A stretch of DNA of 64,000 bases from Dendrocalamus latiflorus (GCA_017311315.1 CM029658.1:27018629-27082628), one strand, 5' to 3'. Positions 10,266-22,846 are shown, counted from the stretch's first letter. Notes: generated by a model not told the origin, from the sequence alone. Made by a program: numbers and translations.

Positions 10266-12400
10266 AATGTTGGATCGAAATCGGCAACAGAGGGGGGGTG
10301 AATGGTGCCTCTTGAAAATTATGCCTGCGAAAAGTATCCAGTATAATCTTCTCTCCGATAGATATAAAATCTATGAAAAGATGGATTTATGTTCTCTGGA
10401 TGTTCTTACTAGACAAACAAGAAAGATGCAAGAAGGAGCAGATCCAAGGGGAAAAACTAGCACAAAGTGCAGAGGGGCTGATCAGACGGCACAGGCCAGG
10501 CCGGTCAGACCGCCGGCTCAAGGTCGGTCTGACCGCCGGCAAAGTGCCGTTCTGACCGCCTCATAACTTCCGGTCTGACTGGACAAGAACCTCCGGTCTG
10601 ACCGGCAGAGGTAGACCGGTCTGAACGCAGGTATGCAACCGGTCAGACCGCCCGTCGGGTTCAGGCAGGGGCAGAAAGCAGTAAGCACACGACAAAAACT
10701 CTGGATTTACTGAATCTTGCTGATTTAGAGAAATTGGAGAAAACCTTCTCTTCCTTCAAGTAAAAAGAACAAGAACACAAACTAAATACTATTTGGCACA
10801 CTGGAAACCAAAGATTTCACCAGGAGGACAAGAAATCAAGAAATGAGCACAAAACCTGAAACTTTTCAGAGAGAGGTCAAATTTCCAAAATACTCAACCA
10901 TCTTGAGTCCTTTGCATATGAAATTTTGGAGTCAACACAGCAATGAACTCAGAACCTAACCTCCCAAAACTCAGGTCATCTTCTCAAGGGAAATCAGAGG
11001 AACCAAAGGTCCCCTGACATAAAACCCTAGAAATGTATAAGCAGGGGAAAAGATGACGAAGGATCTAGAAATCACAAAAGACATTGAATCCTCAATTTGT
11101 TCTTGAAAATGGAATGATTAAGGAACCTTGAGTATTTTCCTTCACAAGGCAATCAAGAACCAACCCTTAAATCGGGGATTCAAATCAAGAACACAAGATA
11201 ACAAAGGAAGGACAGAGAAACTGCAGAAACTGAAATTCACCACAAAGAAAGCTTCATTACGAGGAATGATTACATGAGAGTTCTTACAACCTTCTCATCC
11301 TCAAGAAACCACACACAGGACTTCCCCATACATGATTGAGAAGGAAACACACTACATGGTTCTTCTCAAGAACACATGTTCACCCAGGGAGGAAATCACA
11401 CAGGAGACAAGTTCCACTCTCTCCCCACCAACTCTCCAACACCCCAAAAACTTGTAGACTACATGCAGAAAACACTCCTGCTTTTATAGCCTCCCACTAA
11501 TGGGTTTGATTTTCTCTTTACCCACTAAGCCTCCAACAACTCTTGTGCTTTATCCAAAATCCACTTCCTTTAGTGCAGCTTTGCATATTCACCAAAACGT
11601 CCCTCCTGCACCTTCCGGGAAGCTTCCTCATTCCTTACCGTCCAAGCCTCGCAACCACCTCGAGTCATCGCCGTCTTCGGCACACCTCGACCGTTCTGAC
11701 CTCGGCACCGCCTACCCCTAGTCCGGTCATCCCATGCTTCGTCACGACTCTGCCTCGATGTCCTGCATGCATCACAGACAAGAAACACATTACATAGCAC
11801 CGCTCGAAATATGTAATCTCAATTAGCATCAATGAATCGTACTTAAGCATGAAATGGCCCAAAACCCGTCGAATCAAGAGAATAGGCATCCTAAGCGCTT
11901 CGACCAAATTTGACCAAGTCCGATCGAATCCGATTGCACCGTGCAACGACATGGTCCAAACTACACAAACCAAACTCGACTTTTCTAAAACGGATGTCAA
12001 TTACTTATCACACACATGAGGTCACCTCCACATGGTCTATCACCAAGTTAATTTTATAATTTAAATTGATTTTAAGTAAAGAATCACTAACACATGGACC
12101 CTACCTGTCAGTCATTTTGAAAAAAGAACAAAATCTTGACAAGTAGGCCCCACCTATTAGTCTAATGATGCAATAAACCCAGGATTTTCTTTAGAAATAA
12201 AAAATAAAAATTCATGCATAGAGTTTTCTTTGTTTTTTAGTATTTTCTAAAACAAACTAAATTCAAATACTTGTAACTTTTGCATATGAATGCTAAATTG
12301 AATGATTTTTGTCTCTAAATTTTTCTAAAATCACGCTCTTTCATATTCTACAAAATATTTGAATTCTCTATCTATTTGAATTTGTTCAGCTCTTATTTAT
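10266..12400. other. Probable retroelement-derived segment, unclassified
   Basis: It opens with 'agagggggggtgaatgg', a polypurine-type string common beside grass retroelement ends. It continues with A-rich sequence lacking long open frames and ends in C-rich sequence near 11500-11770. No integrase, reverse transcriptase or terminal repeat was recognised. The short frames at 10267-10566 and 11500-12000 show no family resemblance. Confidence 0.3.
10495..10655. repeat. Cluster of palindromic GGTCTGACCGG-type motifs
   Basis: About eight near-copies of ggtctgacc / ggtcagacc occur in 160 bp at uneven spacing, for example around 10500, 10530, 10570, 10595, 10615 and 10640. Each motif is close to its own reverse complement. 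The function is unknown. Confidence 0.75.
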
Positions 12401-14090
12401 GATATTTGGTATTTGCTACTAGATACTGACGTTCCGAAAAATTTCGTCAACGAGCCAGAGCAAGACTAAGAGTTCAACGAGCATGTAAAGCACCTCCTTG
12501 ACCATATTAATCCTAGATTTCACTACTATGTATGTTTATTCAAAATTATTATGCATACGCGTAATTTCAGTAAAAATCACTTTGTTGGTAAGGTTGATAG
12601 TTACACCAACTTATTGTATTGATCCCACCTTGATAAATTTTTACCCTTGCTATTGGCATCTTAGTATTAATATCCACTGTTAGTAAATTATGAAATTTGT
12701 AGATTAAACGAAGTAGTTGATACTTAGCCATACTCACAACGTTACTAGGCATGCTAGGTTGAAAATTGGTCAAAATATTAAAAAATGGGAGATATTAGGG
12801 AAATAGTCCAGACGAGTTTTCTCTGTTATTTTTGTTAGCAAATAAAATAAAAAACATGTTTTAGACTTGGACAAGTGGTTATAGAGACCGGTGCAGTTCG
12901 CACAAGAGTGTGATTGTGAATGTCTCGCTCAAATCACTAAGGACCGAGTCTATATTGTAGTTAAGACCCAAGATATAATATACAACCGGGCGTGCCTTTA
13001 TGGGAAGGGCTTAGCACAAAAAGTTGCCAGGTTCTAGCAACTTCATCGCAGGTGGTAAATTGTCGGTGATTTTGGGATAGTGCGGATATAAAGATTCATC
13101 CATGTTCTAAGGAAGATTTACCAACACATTGTATGAGTCTTAGGACGTTAGAGGGCATTCCCTGTCTTAAGGTATTATGCCGCGGTGGTTGATAGGACCG
13201 GTAATGTAAAAAAAAAGCTTCATAATGAACTATCAAATCGGATATTGATGGTATCACGTGACATGTATAACCTGATGAGATGTTTATGTTGTGTGAGTAA
13301 AGTGTGCAACATCTACAGATTGCAAAACTATTCGAATAGTTGTGTCCACGGTCATGCATGACTGGGTAAATCCTTCACTTTAGTAGTTTTATGTTTCATA
13401 AAATAGTTCGAGGAATGTATGGATGAGATATTTATGCATAGCTTCGTTCGACAAGATTATTGCCATTGTTTTGAAATTCTAGGGTAGTAAGTCTCTTGTT
13501 CTAAGTTATGCTATTTATACTTTATTATTAATTGCTTATGAAATTCAAATGCTCTTACATCTTCCGTTTGCAATCTATTATTCATTATTGCAATAGAAAA
13601 CATGTTTTTGTAAAATGAACTAGACTAGACATCTACCTTTGTTGCATACTATATAACTTGACTATGAAGTCCTGCGGAGTACGTTTTTGTGCTCACGATT
13701 GTTTATTGAACATATTCAACGGATGCAAAAGAAGATTTATCTTGTGGTTACTTTTATGCAACAGGTTTTACTTGATGGTTTTGATGTCTCTTTTATGTTC
13801 GCTTCCGCTAAAATATTTCTATTGTATGATCTATTTGACCAGTCCGCCTATGTGTTCAAACTTTGCCGTATAGGCTTATGTTTATTCACTACCTATATGC
13901 ACTACTTTGTTCTAAATTTATCGTATATAAATGTGATATAAATATTGTTAAATGTGTGCTCACCATATCACATAGGGTTTAGAATACAAATTTTGGATCC
14001 CTTGAGCAGGGTAATGTTGCGTCAGGGCATGTCACATGAATAAAACCATTCTACACAGCATTAGTTGGGAATGTTTAAACGGCTGAGAAA
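12400..14090. other. AT-rich decayed repeat, possibly an old LTR
   Basis: The opening words (gacgttccgaaaaatttcg, agttcaacgagcatgtaaag) resemble the inside of large Ty3-gypsy LTRs of rice, and the segment ends ...gggcatgtcaca near 14028. No matching second copy, target duplication or coding frame was found, so the LTR reading is weak. Short frames on both strands look random. Confidence 0.25.
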
Positions 14091-14099
14091 AGGACAAGC

Positions 14100-14469
14100 C
14101 GCTTTTCTTCAACAATTACCGACATCTTAACTGTTCTGAAGTACACTTACAGCAATGTTATTACACTCGCCAACGATTTCAAAAGCATCTTATATAAAGT
14201 ACACTTTCACAGCATTACACAATGATGTTAGTACGCTCGCCGACGATTTTACTGGCATCACAAGATGCACGCCGAACACAATCGGAATTAGGATCAGTTT
14301 AGAAACTGGAAACAGCTGAACTCTGATTTACGATGCCGGAGCACACAGAAGAAAAAGAATATCTGATTTGAGGGTGGATGGATGCAGTTAGAATTTCCCA
14401 GTGATTTGTTTGTTCTGTCGAGATGATAATGAATTGAATAAAGTTCTCAGTACAGAGAACATAAATATC
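14100..14469 (-). other. Possible last 3'-UTR exon of the SET-domain gene
   Basis: On the minus strand a near-consensus 3' splice site lies just upstream: branch-like ttgactgac, then ttctttctgtgcag, cutting at 14470/14469. It would pair with the strong donor AAG|GTAAGA at 22833/22832, after the stop codon of the methyltransferase gene. The sequence has no open frame, which fits a UTR. Two diverged copies of a ~45-bp unit (14151-14190 and 14215-14260, both with 'actcgcc(a/g)acgattt') lie inside it. Transcript data would settle this; the link is inference. Confidence 0.35.
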
Positions 14470-16069
14470 CTGCACAGAAAGAACTTCCGTCAGTCAAGGC
14501 TGCATACTAAGAACATGTAATGGCAAGGACACAGGTAGTTGCTACTTGTTCACGCATAGTCAATACCCAGAATTGAATATAAACAGGAAATTCAAAAGTT
14601 AAACAAATAGATAATAAGAAACTATTCCGTTCTTAAAAAAGCTATGAAAACTGCCATCTCTACTAGAACAAAAAAAAAAAGCTTGTTCGGATGGGGGATT
14701 TTCTTTTCAAATCCTTTTGAGCATGTACAACGCATGTGCTTATGTAAAAATAACAAACCATTTTCTTTTCCACGTCGGATGATGTAGGTCCTCGTTCTTG
14801 TGTTTAAAGAGAGAGAGTGTTGCTACATCACCAAGCATCTATATAAAAGTCATCTCCTTCGATGTAAGCATTCTCATGTGCTTCGAAGATTTTAAGCTCT
14901 TGTGTGCTTACATATGAGCTTAGTCTCCAATGCAAAAGTCCAGTTCTGGTTAAAAAGCATTACGTATTTGCACCGATGCTTCACAAGATCAGCAACAGCT
15001 TCTCACTTTACCCTTCCCTATCCTCCTCAACAATGGTCTTTTACATCAATTGTCCTCATCCACTCATTACATTTACCTGTTGAGAGTATATATCTTAGTT
15101 TGCATTAGCTCTTTGTATTGGATGTTTTAGCCATGCCTATACATAACTTATATTGGCCACTTGGCCCATGGAATAGATCTAGAGTTCCATCCAACATGGT
15201 ATCAGAGCATGGCCCTCTCTTCCCACCAAAACCCTAACCCTAGCCACTATTCACCGCCGCCACCATCTGAGCTCCTCTCCCCTTCTATCTCCGCTTCAGG
15301 ATTCCTCCTACCCGCTGCCGCTTCAATTTCGAATCGCGCCACCCTGACCTTGGTCATGCCGTCGCCGAGCGTGATCGGCGCCTCAACCTCACCCAGACTG
15401 AATCATGCATCCCCAATCTTGCAGCAGCCAGGATTGGCCTTGATTCACACCGCTAGGGCTCGATCTACGCCGCCCGGGCCTAATCTGCATTGCCTGGGCT
15501 TAGGCTTGAGCTCAAGCTTGACTATGCTGCCCTTGAGCCCGACTGACGCCACCCTAACCTTGGATGTCGCTGCCCAGGTCGGATCGTGCCTCCCCGAGCT
15601 CGATCTAAGCCACCGCCGCTGCCTGGACCAAGCTCTCTGGGCTTGCTTTTGCCTATATTAACACTACCTCTACCTGTGCTCTGCTTTCTCTACTCTTCAA
15701 CAAGCTAAACTAAGCCCTGCACCAAGACCTGCATGGAACTGATGGCCGCAACTAGCTCCTTCGTGTGCATTCCACTCCCCAACATCTAGTTCAATGGGAC
15801 GAATTTCCGGAAGTAGGCTGTGCACCTGCGGATTTGCCTTAACAGCCAATGCCTCCGGGGTCACCTCACCAGGAAGCGGCCTTGTCCGTCTCTCCTTGCT
15901 CCGCCGGTCAGGCCACCTGTTGGTGTGGAGGGTGCCGCCCCGGCTGATCTTGATGATGTTGCTGCGTTTGAGGATGTTGTGGAACTGTACTAATTTGACC
16001 TTCATGTCTATGAGGTGGCAGGGTGACGAAGCTCGTGCTATTGCCATCTTGACTGGGAGCATGTCTATC

Positions 16070-17419
16070 CAATGTTCGAGAAGGCGCTAAGCAAGCGGCA
16101 AGGTGGGGCCTAGCCCCTAAGGAGCCTAAGTGGCCGAATTAAAAATAAGGAAAGCAGGGCCAATTTATATATATTTGATATTTAGATGAAGAAAATTGTT
16201 ACCTTGAAGTAATATGCAAAGCAACTTCACTGTTTTAACTTGTAACTTGTAAGCAATAGACAATACATGCAAAGCAAGTAAGCAACTACCAACTAGCAAA
16301 GCATATTAGCATAATAGGCAAAGAGCATTCAGTCATTCACTAATCAATAATGACTAATGAGTAATGACTAACATTGACTAATCAGTAAACAGCAATGAGT
16401 AATGACTAATGAAAGAGTAAACAGTAATGACTAATGAAGTAATCATATACTCAAGTAATGAGCATATACTACAATCTCCAAATGCTACTACAGGCTACTG
16501 AAACTCGGCTACTACAGTCTACAGTGAGCAATGAGCATATACTCTTAAGTCTCCAAATGCTGCCTGCGGGTCGATCTCATCTCCCCAGTCCACAGTCAGC
16601 AGTCGCCCCTACCCACATCCCCAGTCGCGCCAATTGATCAATATCCTCTCTCCTTAGTAGCGCTGGCCGATCTCCCCTCTCCTCAGTCGCCCCTACCCAC
16701 TTCCCTAGTTGCGCCGGCCGATCTCCCCTCTCCTCAGTCGCCCTACCCACTTCCCCAGTTGCGCCGACCGATCTCCCCTCTCCTTAGTCGCCCCTACCCA
16801 CTTCCCCAGTCGCGCCGGCCGATCTCCCCTCTCCTTAGTCGCCCCTACCCACTTACCCAGTCGCACCGGCCGATCTCCCCTCTCCTTAGTCGCCCCTACC
16901 CACTTCCCCAGTCGCGCCGATCGATCTCCCCTCTCCTCAGCCGCGTCGGCCAAGTAAGCAAGCAAATCGACCATCGGTGAAGGGGAGAGGAGGTGACGAA
17001 GACACGTAGGGGAGGCGGCCAAGGGAGAAGCTCAGCTCAACGAAGGGGAGGGGAGATGGAGGAAGAAGCTCACCTGGGAACAAATCTAGCGAGGTGGAGC
17101 AAGCTCGGCCAAATCCGGCGAGGTGGACGATGGACGACGGTTCGGCGGTGCATGGGAATCCTTGGAGGCGGAGGCTACCTAGCTCTGTAAGTCTTTCGCA
17201 AGTCGCAACCCTAACTCTGCCTCTTAACTCGCCTTCCCCTTCTTTATCTCGCCAAATACACACGCCTAGGCACCACACCGTTGCCACGAGCGCATGCCTA
17301 GCCGCCGCGCTGAGCCCGCCTTTGACCGCCTGCCGCCCAGCTTCCCATCGAGGGACCAAGGTGCGGCGGCTGACTGCCGCCCGATGCCTAAGCGCCACCT
17401 AGGCCGCCTTTTGGAACAT
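16070..17419. mobile_element. Non-autonomous hAT-like element inside copia gag
   Basis: The 8-bp direct repeat TGTCTATC flanks it exactly (16062-16069 and 17420-17427). The ends are CAATGTTCGAGAAGGCGC and, inverted, ATGTTCCAAAAGGCGGCC, and both lead into GGCGCTAAGC-type sequence. Removing the element restores the gag reading (…TGSMSIDIFMDFTKL…). It has no transposase and contains a 51-bp tandem array. Confidence 0.82.
16590..16945. repeat. 51-bp tandem array, about seven copies
   Basis: The unit reads tcgcgccggccgatctcccc followed by tctccttagtcgcccctacc and cacttccccag, with a few substitutions per copy. It sits inside the hAT-like element. The array leaves several frames open on both strands (Ser/Pro/Arg-rich or Gly/Arg-rich). 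These are not considered genes. Confidence 0.9.
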
Positions 17420-19533
17420 TGTCTATCGATATCTTTATGGACTTCACTAAGCTCCCATCCTCACAGTTGATGTAAGTGTGTGTGGGCACATTTCTAGCCG
17501 AGCAGCGATGTCCTCTACCTCTCTGTGGTGCACCAAGGGCACTCTCTCTAGCAGCTTGACGCTATTGTTGATGACTTCTATTAGTAGATTACTGCAATGT
17601 GGCGCCAGCTTGACTCTTCGGGGCCGAATGTCTGTTGGACTTGTTCTTGCTGTGTGCAGACCCATGTTCACTAGGAGATTCACCACCTCTACAACTTCCT
17701 GAATCCTAACGCAACATCGGCCAGACTTTGTGCCGATTTGTGCTTACCTTCTGGCCCGCTCAACACGCCCGTCTCTAGTGAAGGCACTCACTTCAATTTG
17801 TGCCGAGGAGACTCGTCTCTATGGCATGACTCAGCAGCAGCTTCTGTCATCCTAGCTGTCCGTACGCCTACTGCTCTTATGACTCTTGTGGCGTCAACTT
17901 CTACTACAGGACCAGTGGGTGCGTTGGTGGCCGTTGCAAGTGCCTCTGCTACTGACCTTCACTGCACCTAGTGTCAGCGTGATGGACACACTTACTAGAC
18001 CTACTACTTCAGGAAGCGGAGCTAGGGCCACAGAAGTGGTCGTCCTCAGCATGGCTTTGCTCAGTTAGAAGGTGTTGGTGCTCATCAGCCAAACACCACT
18101 CAACAGCTGGTCTCCCTCTTTCAGCGTCTGATCATCAGCCCTACCTTAGGCTCTTCAGGTGCTGCTAGTCTTGCCACTCAGCTTCTAGCCTCTCAATCTC
18201 CCACTTCAAGTCCTTGGATCCTAGAATCTGATGCTTCCTTCTAGATGATACTAGATTCCACTCACCTCACTTCTAGTCTTTCTGTTCTACCTATTGTCCT
18301 ATTTCTATTCAAACTGCAGATGGTACCTCTTCCTATAACTAGTTGATGCACTCTTTCCATTACGAGTTTCCATGTTCCTACAGTTTCACATGTTCCAAGG
18401 CTTGGTCAGATTACTAATAATAATTGGCATACCATTCTTGAGCTTGAATCATGTTGTGTTCAAGACCGTCGCACAAGGACTTTGGTTGTTACCGGTCCGT
18501 GCCACCTTGATTTTCAGCATCTTTGGGAGCTCGATTGACTTCGTCGTCCTTCCACTTTCGTTGTCTCCATCAGGCAGTCAACCACTACTGCCACTGCCTC
18601 CATCGCCACCAGTTTTGCTTAGTAGCACCACCGCCTAGGTCATCTGTGTGGGTCGCATCTTTCTCCTTTAGTTGGTAGTGTTCTTGGGTTTGTTCCCAAT
18701 GATACTTCTTTATCCTGTATGGGTTTCAAGCTTGGCAAGCAACTACAACTCCCTTATGGTTCTAGCGACTTTGTTTCCGCTCGTCCTTTTGGTTTGATTC
18801 ACTTTGATGTATAGGGTCCGACTCCTTTCGTTTCAAAAGGGGTCATCGATATCATGTGATATTTATTTATGATTATTCTCGCCACTTACATTTACTTTAT
18901 GTCTTCTCATAGATAGGTCCCTTCTATTTATCAATCTTTTACTACCATGATTCGTACTCAGTTTGATTTGACTATTCGTATCTTTCGTGCCTACTCTACT
19001 GGTGAGTACCTGTCTACTGCCCTTGTCAATTTCTTGTCGTGCAAGGCACTCTTCCTCAATAGTCTTGCCCCAATGCTCATGCTCAGAATGGTGTTTCTGA
19101 GCACAAGCATCTCACCTTAAGACTGCCCGCACTCTGATGCTTGCCTCCTCTATTCCATCTCATTTCTGGGCTGAGGTTGTCTCTACCGCCGTCTACCTTG
19201 TCAACCAATAGCCCTCCACTGCTCTTCAGGGTTCCACTCCTGTTGAGCGTCTCTACAGTAGGTCCTCTCAGTACAGTCACCTTTGCGTTTTTGGTTGCGT
19301 GTGCTATGTTCTCCCCCTGAGCACACGAAGCTGATCGCTTAATCAGTTGAGTGTGTTTTCCTTGGACATAGTGTTGAGCATAAGGGTTATAGCTGCCATG
19401 ACTTTGTTGCTCGTCGGATGCGCATTTCACGCGATGCCACTTTTGGTGAGTTGAGACATTACTATCCTCGTGACACCACTTCTAGTTCGGACTGAGTCGA
19501 TCTCTTTTTTGACCTTTTGTGATCCTCATCCTA

Positions 19534-19644
19534 TGTTCCCCAAGGCGGCTGCCTAAGCTCTAGGCACCACCCTCCCGCCTAAGTAGCGATTAGGCGCTAG
19601 GTGCCGGTCTGCCGCCCGACTAGCGCCTAGCGCCTTAGTGAACA
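19534..19644. mobile_element. Small hAT-like MITE inside copia pol
   Basis: This 111-bp segment has inverted ends TGTTCCCCAAGGCGGC and TGTTCACTAAGGCGC. The 'tgttc..aaggcg' ends resemble those of the element at 16070. No clean 8-bp target duplication remains. It interrupts the copia pol region after the integrase part. Confidence 0.6.
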
Positions 19645-22307
19645 CTCCTCAGCTCTCCACTCCTATTGTTTCACTTCTGCCTCGTCCAACAGCTCCTCCA
19701 GCTTCATCGACTCCACTAGCTCCACCTTCAACACCAATACCTTTAGCTCCTTCCCCTCCAGCTCCTCTTGCTTCTTTCTTACCAGAGGATCCTTCCAGCT
19801 CTTTTGTTGAGGTCATTCCCTTTCCGTTTCACCATACTCGCCATCCACGTTATGCTCCTTCCCCTTTACCTACGTCCTTGTTGGGTCCTATTCCAGTGCC
19901 TTCTTCTTACTCCTTGTTGGGTTCTACTCTAGCATCTTCGAGGTATGCTCTTCATGATAGAGTGTGATCTCGCATCCTGATTGCTATGGTTTCACAGCTT
20001 CTCTTACTTAGCCTACCTCTTATCGTGATGCTACCTCACATCTTGAGTGGTAGCTCGCTATGGCTAAGGAGATTGCTACTTTGGAGCAGACTAGCACTTG
20101 AGATCTTGTTCCTATTCCTACTGGTGTTACTTCTGTCACGTGCAAGTGGGTCTATAAGATCAAGACTCATTCTGATGGTACCATTGAGTGTTGCAAGGTA
20201 CGTTTTGTTTCGCGTGGTTTTAGCAAGAGTATGGGCATGACTATGATGAAACCTTTACCCATGTTGTTGATATGACAATTGTACGCACTCTTGTTGCCAT
20301 TGTCTCTGTTTACCAGGGCTCGCATCTTGATGTCGAGGATGCCCCTTAATGGCGAGTTGCGTGAGGTCTACACGCAACCACCTCCTAGGTATTCTGTTCA
20401 TAATGGTCAGGTTTGTCGCCTCCGTTGTTCACTACGGGCTCAAGCAAGCCCCTCGTACTTGGTTTGAGCATTTCACTTCTGTTGTCACTATTGCCAGCTT
20501 CTCTGCCAATGACCATGACTCTGCTCTTTTTGTTCACCCCATCCTCTTGTGGTTGGACGGTTCTTCTCTGTGGATGACATGTTCATCACTGGAAATGACC
20601 CTTAATATAATGACTTTGTGAAGATGCGTCTTAGTGAGCAGTTTTAGATGTCTGATCTATGTCCCCTTAGCTACTTCCTTGGGATTAAGGTCACCTTCAC
20701 TCCTGATGGCTACTACCTCTTCTAGCAGAAGTACATCCAAAATATCCTAGATTGTGCTTGTCTCCTTAACCAGCACACAATGGACACTCCTATGGAGCTC
20801 CACCTTCAGCTTCGTCCCACTAACGGTACTCTTGAGGATCCTACTCGATATTGTCATCTTCTTGGGAGTTTTGTTTACCTTGCTACTACTTGGCCTAACA
20901 TCTCCTATGTTGTTAACATTTTTAGTTCGTTTCTTCTCCCACTCAGGTCCACTACAGTCACCTCCTTTGGGTTACGATATCTTCGTGAAACCATGATTCG
21001 ATGCCTCTTCTTCCCTTACTCCAGCTCCTAGCTTCAAGCATATTCTGAGGCGACCTAAGATAGTGATCCTTCTGATCATCGTTCACTTTCTGCATTCTGT
21101 GTCTTGCTTAGTTCTTCCTTGATTGCTTGGAAGATTAAGAAGCAGACTACAATTTCCCGTTCGAGTGTTGAGGCTAAGTTAAGGGCTCTTGCGTTGGTGA
21201 CAGCTGAGGTCACCTAGATACGATGGCTTCCTGAGGACTTTGGTGTTTTAGTGCCTATACCTACTACATTACTGTCTGACAGCATTGGTGTGATAAGCAT
21301 TGCTCGAGATCCAGCGAAGCATGAGCTCACCAAGCATATTAGAGTTGATGCTTCCTACATACGAATACACGTTCAATAGCAGATTGAAGGTCGTTACACT
21401 TTAGTATGCGACTTCAAAGCTTCAGTTGGCAGACTTCAGACTAGGGCTTAGCATCGGTTGTATATCTTCAAACTCAGTGTTGTTGATCTACCCTAAGTTT
21501 GAGGGGGGTACTGAGAGTATATATCTTAGTTTGCATTAGCTCTTTGTCTAGGGTGTTTTATGCTTATTTGTCATGCCTGTACATAACTTATATTGGCCAC
21601 TTGGCCCATGGAATAGATCTGGAGTTCCATCCAACATTACCTATCCAAGATACTTCTCTACTGATCTCGATCAGTCGCATCTCACGGAGGATGGCACCGG
21701 CGGCGAGCAAAGGCATGAGGTGACGACAAGAGGAACATGTAGAGGTAGCAAGTTGCAACAAGCGGTTGAGTCACACAGTAGCCCCCGCGGCAACATGAGG
21801 CACCTGCTGCGGAGGACTACTGTGCGATCAACCCTTGTTGCAGCTTGCTACCGTTATGTGTACCTCTTGTTGTCACCTCACGCAATCGCTCGCTGTTGGC
21901 ACCATCCTCCGCGAGATGCAATCAAGCGAGAGGAGCAAGGTATCGCGGGTAGGTAAATATAGAGTGGATGTAGACGATGGAAAAGAAATGGCCACTGTTG
22001 ATGAGGAGAGGGGAGGGTAAAGTGAAAAGCTACTGTTGATCTAGTGAAGGAATCGGTGCAAAGCATGCAATGCTTTTTAACTAGAGCTAAACTAATGCAT
22101 TGGAAGCCATAGGTGCTTACATTAGTGCTTAAAATCCTCTAAGCACTTGAGAATTGGTGCTTGCATTGGAGATGACTTCTATATGGATGTTTGTTGATGA
22201 GGCAACACTTTCCCTCTTTTAAGAACCAACGAACGAGGTGCTTGCATTGTACATGCTCTCAGAAATCACAAAAAATTCAATGGAATCCCCCTCATCCAAA
22301 CACAGCC

Positions 22308-22832
22308 TGTTTGGATAGGGGGATTTGGATTTGAATCCTGAAGAAATCCATCTCATCCAAATACCACATGCCCTCTCCAGAGCTAAAATCCCCTCTTGGA
22401 AAAATGAAAAATATATGAAAACTTCCATGTGCAGGAAAAATCCCCTGTCCGAAGGACCACATGCTCTTCAGGGGAAAAAATCAGGGAAAAAAACAAGAAT
22501 CCCCTCTCCAAAAGCACCACATGCATAGGAACAACACATACAGGCACACGCACACAAGGATGAATAACCCTGCCCACCACATAAACAACCTGTGCAAAGC
22601 ATCGGCCCAGGTTGTGTATCTGATGACAGCTCAGGTCAATATCCACTTGCAGTATGAATATATTCCTGGTGTACATTTGCAACATGTACAAATAACCGAT
22701 ACAGAAACAAAATGAACTGGATGAACAAATATCTTGTATAAATTGTAATTAAGATAGAATCTGGAGTTGCATAAAACAAGGGTCTGAATATGAAAATAGC
22801 TATGCTAGTTAAGTAGTTAGTCATCATTCTTA
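22308..22832. other. MITE-like sequence and spacer
   Basis: Bases 22308-22400 contain a second 'gtttggatagggggattt' unit with an inverted partner 'aaatccatctcatccaaat'. The rest is AT-rich. If the 3'-UTR intron of the SET-domain gene is real, this is part of it. No gene is seen. Confidence 0.4.
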
Positions 22833-22846
22833 CCTTCAATGATCAG

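Larger units (their letters stand above)
15211..21480 (+). pseudogene. Copia gag-pol polyprotein, decayed
   Basis: Gag begins near ATG 15211 (MALSSHQNPNPSHYSPPPP) and resumes after the hAT insertion, with the phrase 'FTQLSAIWRQLDS'-like around 17575. A zinc-knuckle remnant lies near 17960, with a TAG between its first two cysteines and its last Cys lost. Integrase sequence ('AQNGVSEHKHLT') is near 19080. Reverse transcriptase sequence ('WVYKIKTHSDGTIE') is near 20150, with the VDD core near 20570. The RNase H end ('HELTKHIRVD') is near 21325. Many stops are TAG for CAG or TGG, for example 20645, 20723 and 21215. No functional product is expected. Confidence 0.85.
15078..21636 (+). mobile_element. 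Ty1-copia LTR retrotransposon with short LTRs
   Basis: The LTRs are 15078-15196 (119 bp, TGTTGAGAGTATATATC...CCATCCAACA) and 21509-21636 (128 bp; its first bases are TAC, so the TG is mutated, and it has a short internal insertion). The target duplication TTACC is perfect at 15073-15077 and 21637-21641. A primer-binding site tggtatcagagc (initiator Met tRNA type) starts at 15197, and a polypurine tract tttgaggggggt ends at the 3' LTR. The element is inserted in the left arm of the foldback element. Its coding region is badly decayed and contains two younger insertions. Confidence 0.93.
14719..22258. mobile_element. Foldback element, about 980 bp before the copia insertion
   Basis: The left arm (14719-15077) starts gagcatgtacaacgcatgtg. 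The right arm, read inward from 22258, starts gagcatgtacaatgcaagca and stays complementary throughout. After the copia element is subtracted the remaining DNA (14719-15077 plus 21642-22258) is palindromic almost to a centre near 21800, where 'cacacagtag' faces 'ctactgtgcg'. This is a very long hairpin with no coding frame. The superfamily was not decided because no target duplication could be fixed. Confidence 0.75.
14681..22307. mobile_element. Outer MITE-like shell of a nested insertion
   Basis: The left end (14681, gcttgttcggatgggggatt) and the inverted right end (22307 backward, ggctgtgtttggatgaggg...) form imperfect terminal inverted repeats of about 35 bp, split by the foldback element. 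Immediately right of it, 22308 onward (tgtttggatagggggattt) looks like a second related unit. No clear target duplication was found. Confidence 0.5.

Noticed and set aside
12400..14090. Solo LTR of a Ty3-gypsy element
   Set aside because: The wording resembles gypsy LTRs, but no paired ends or target duplication could be found, so it is listed only as unassigned repeat.
16705..17022. Repetitive Arg/Gly-rich and Ser/Pro-rich frames
   Set aside because: They are products of the 51-bp tandem array.
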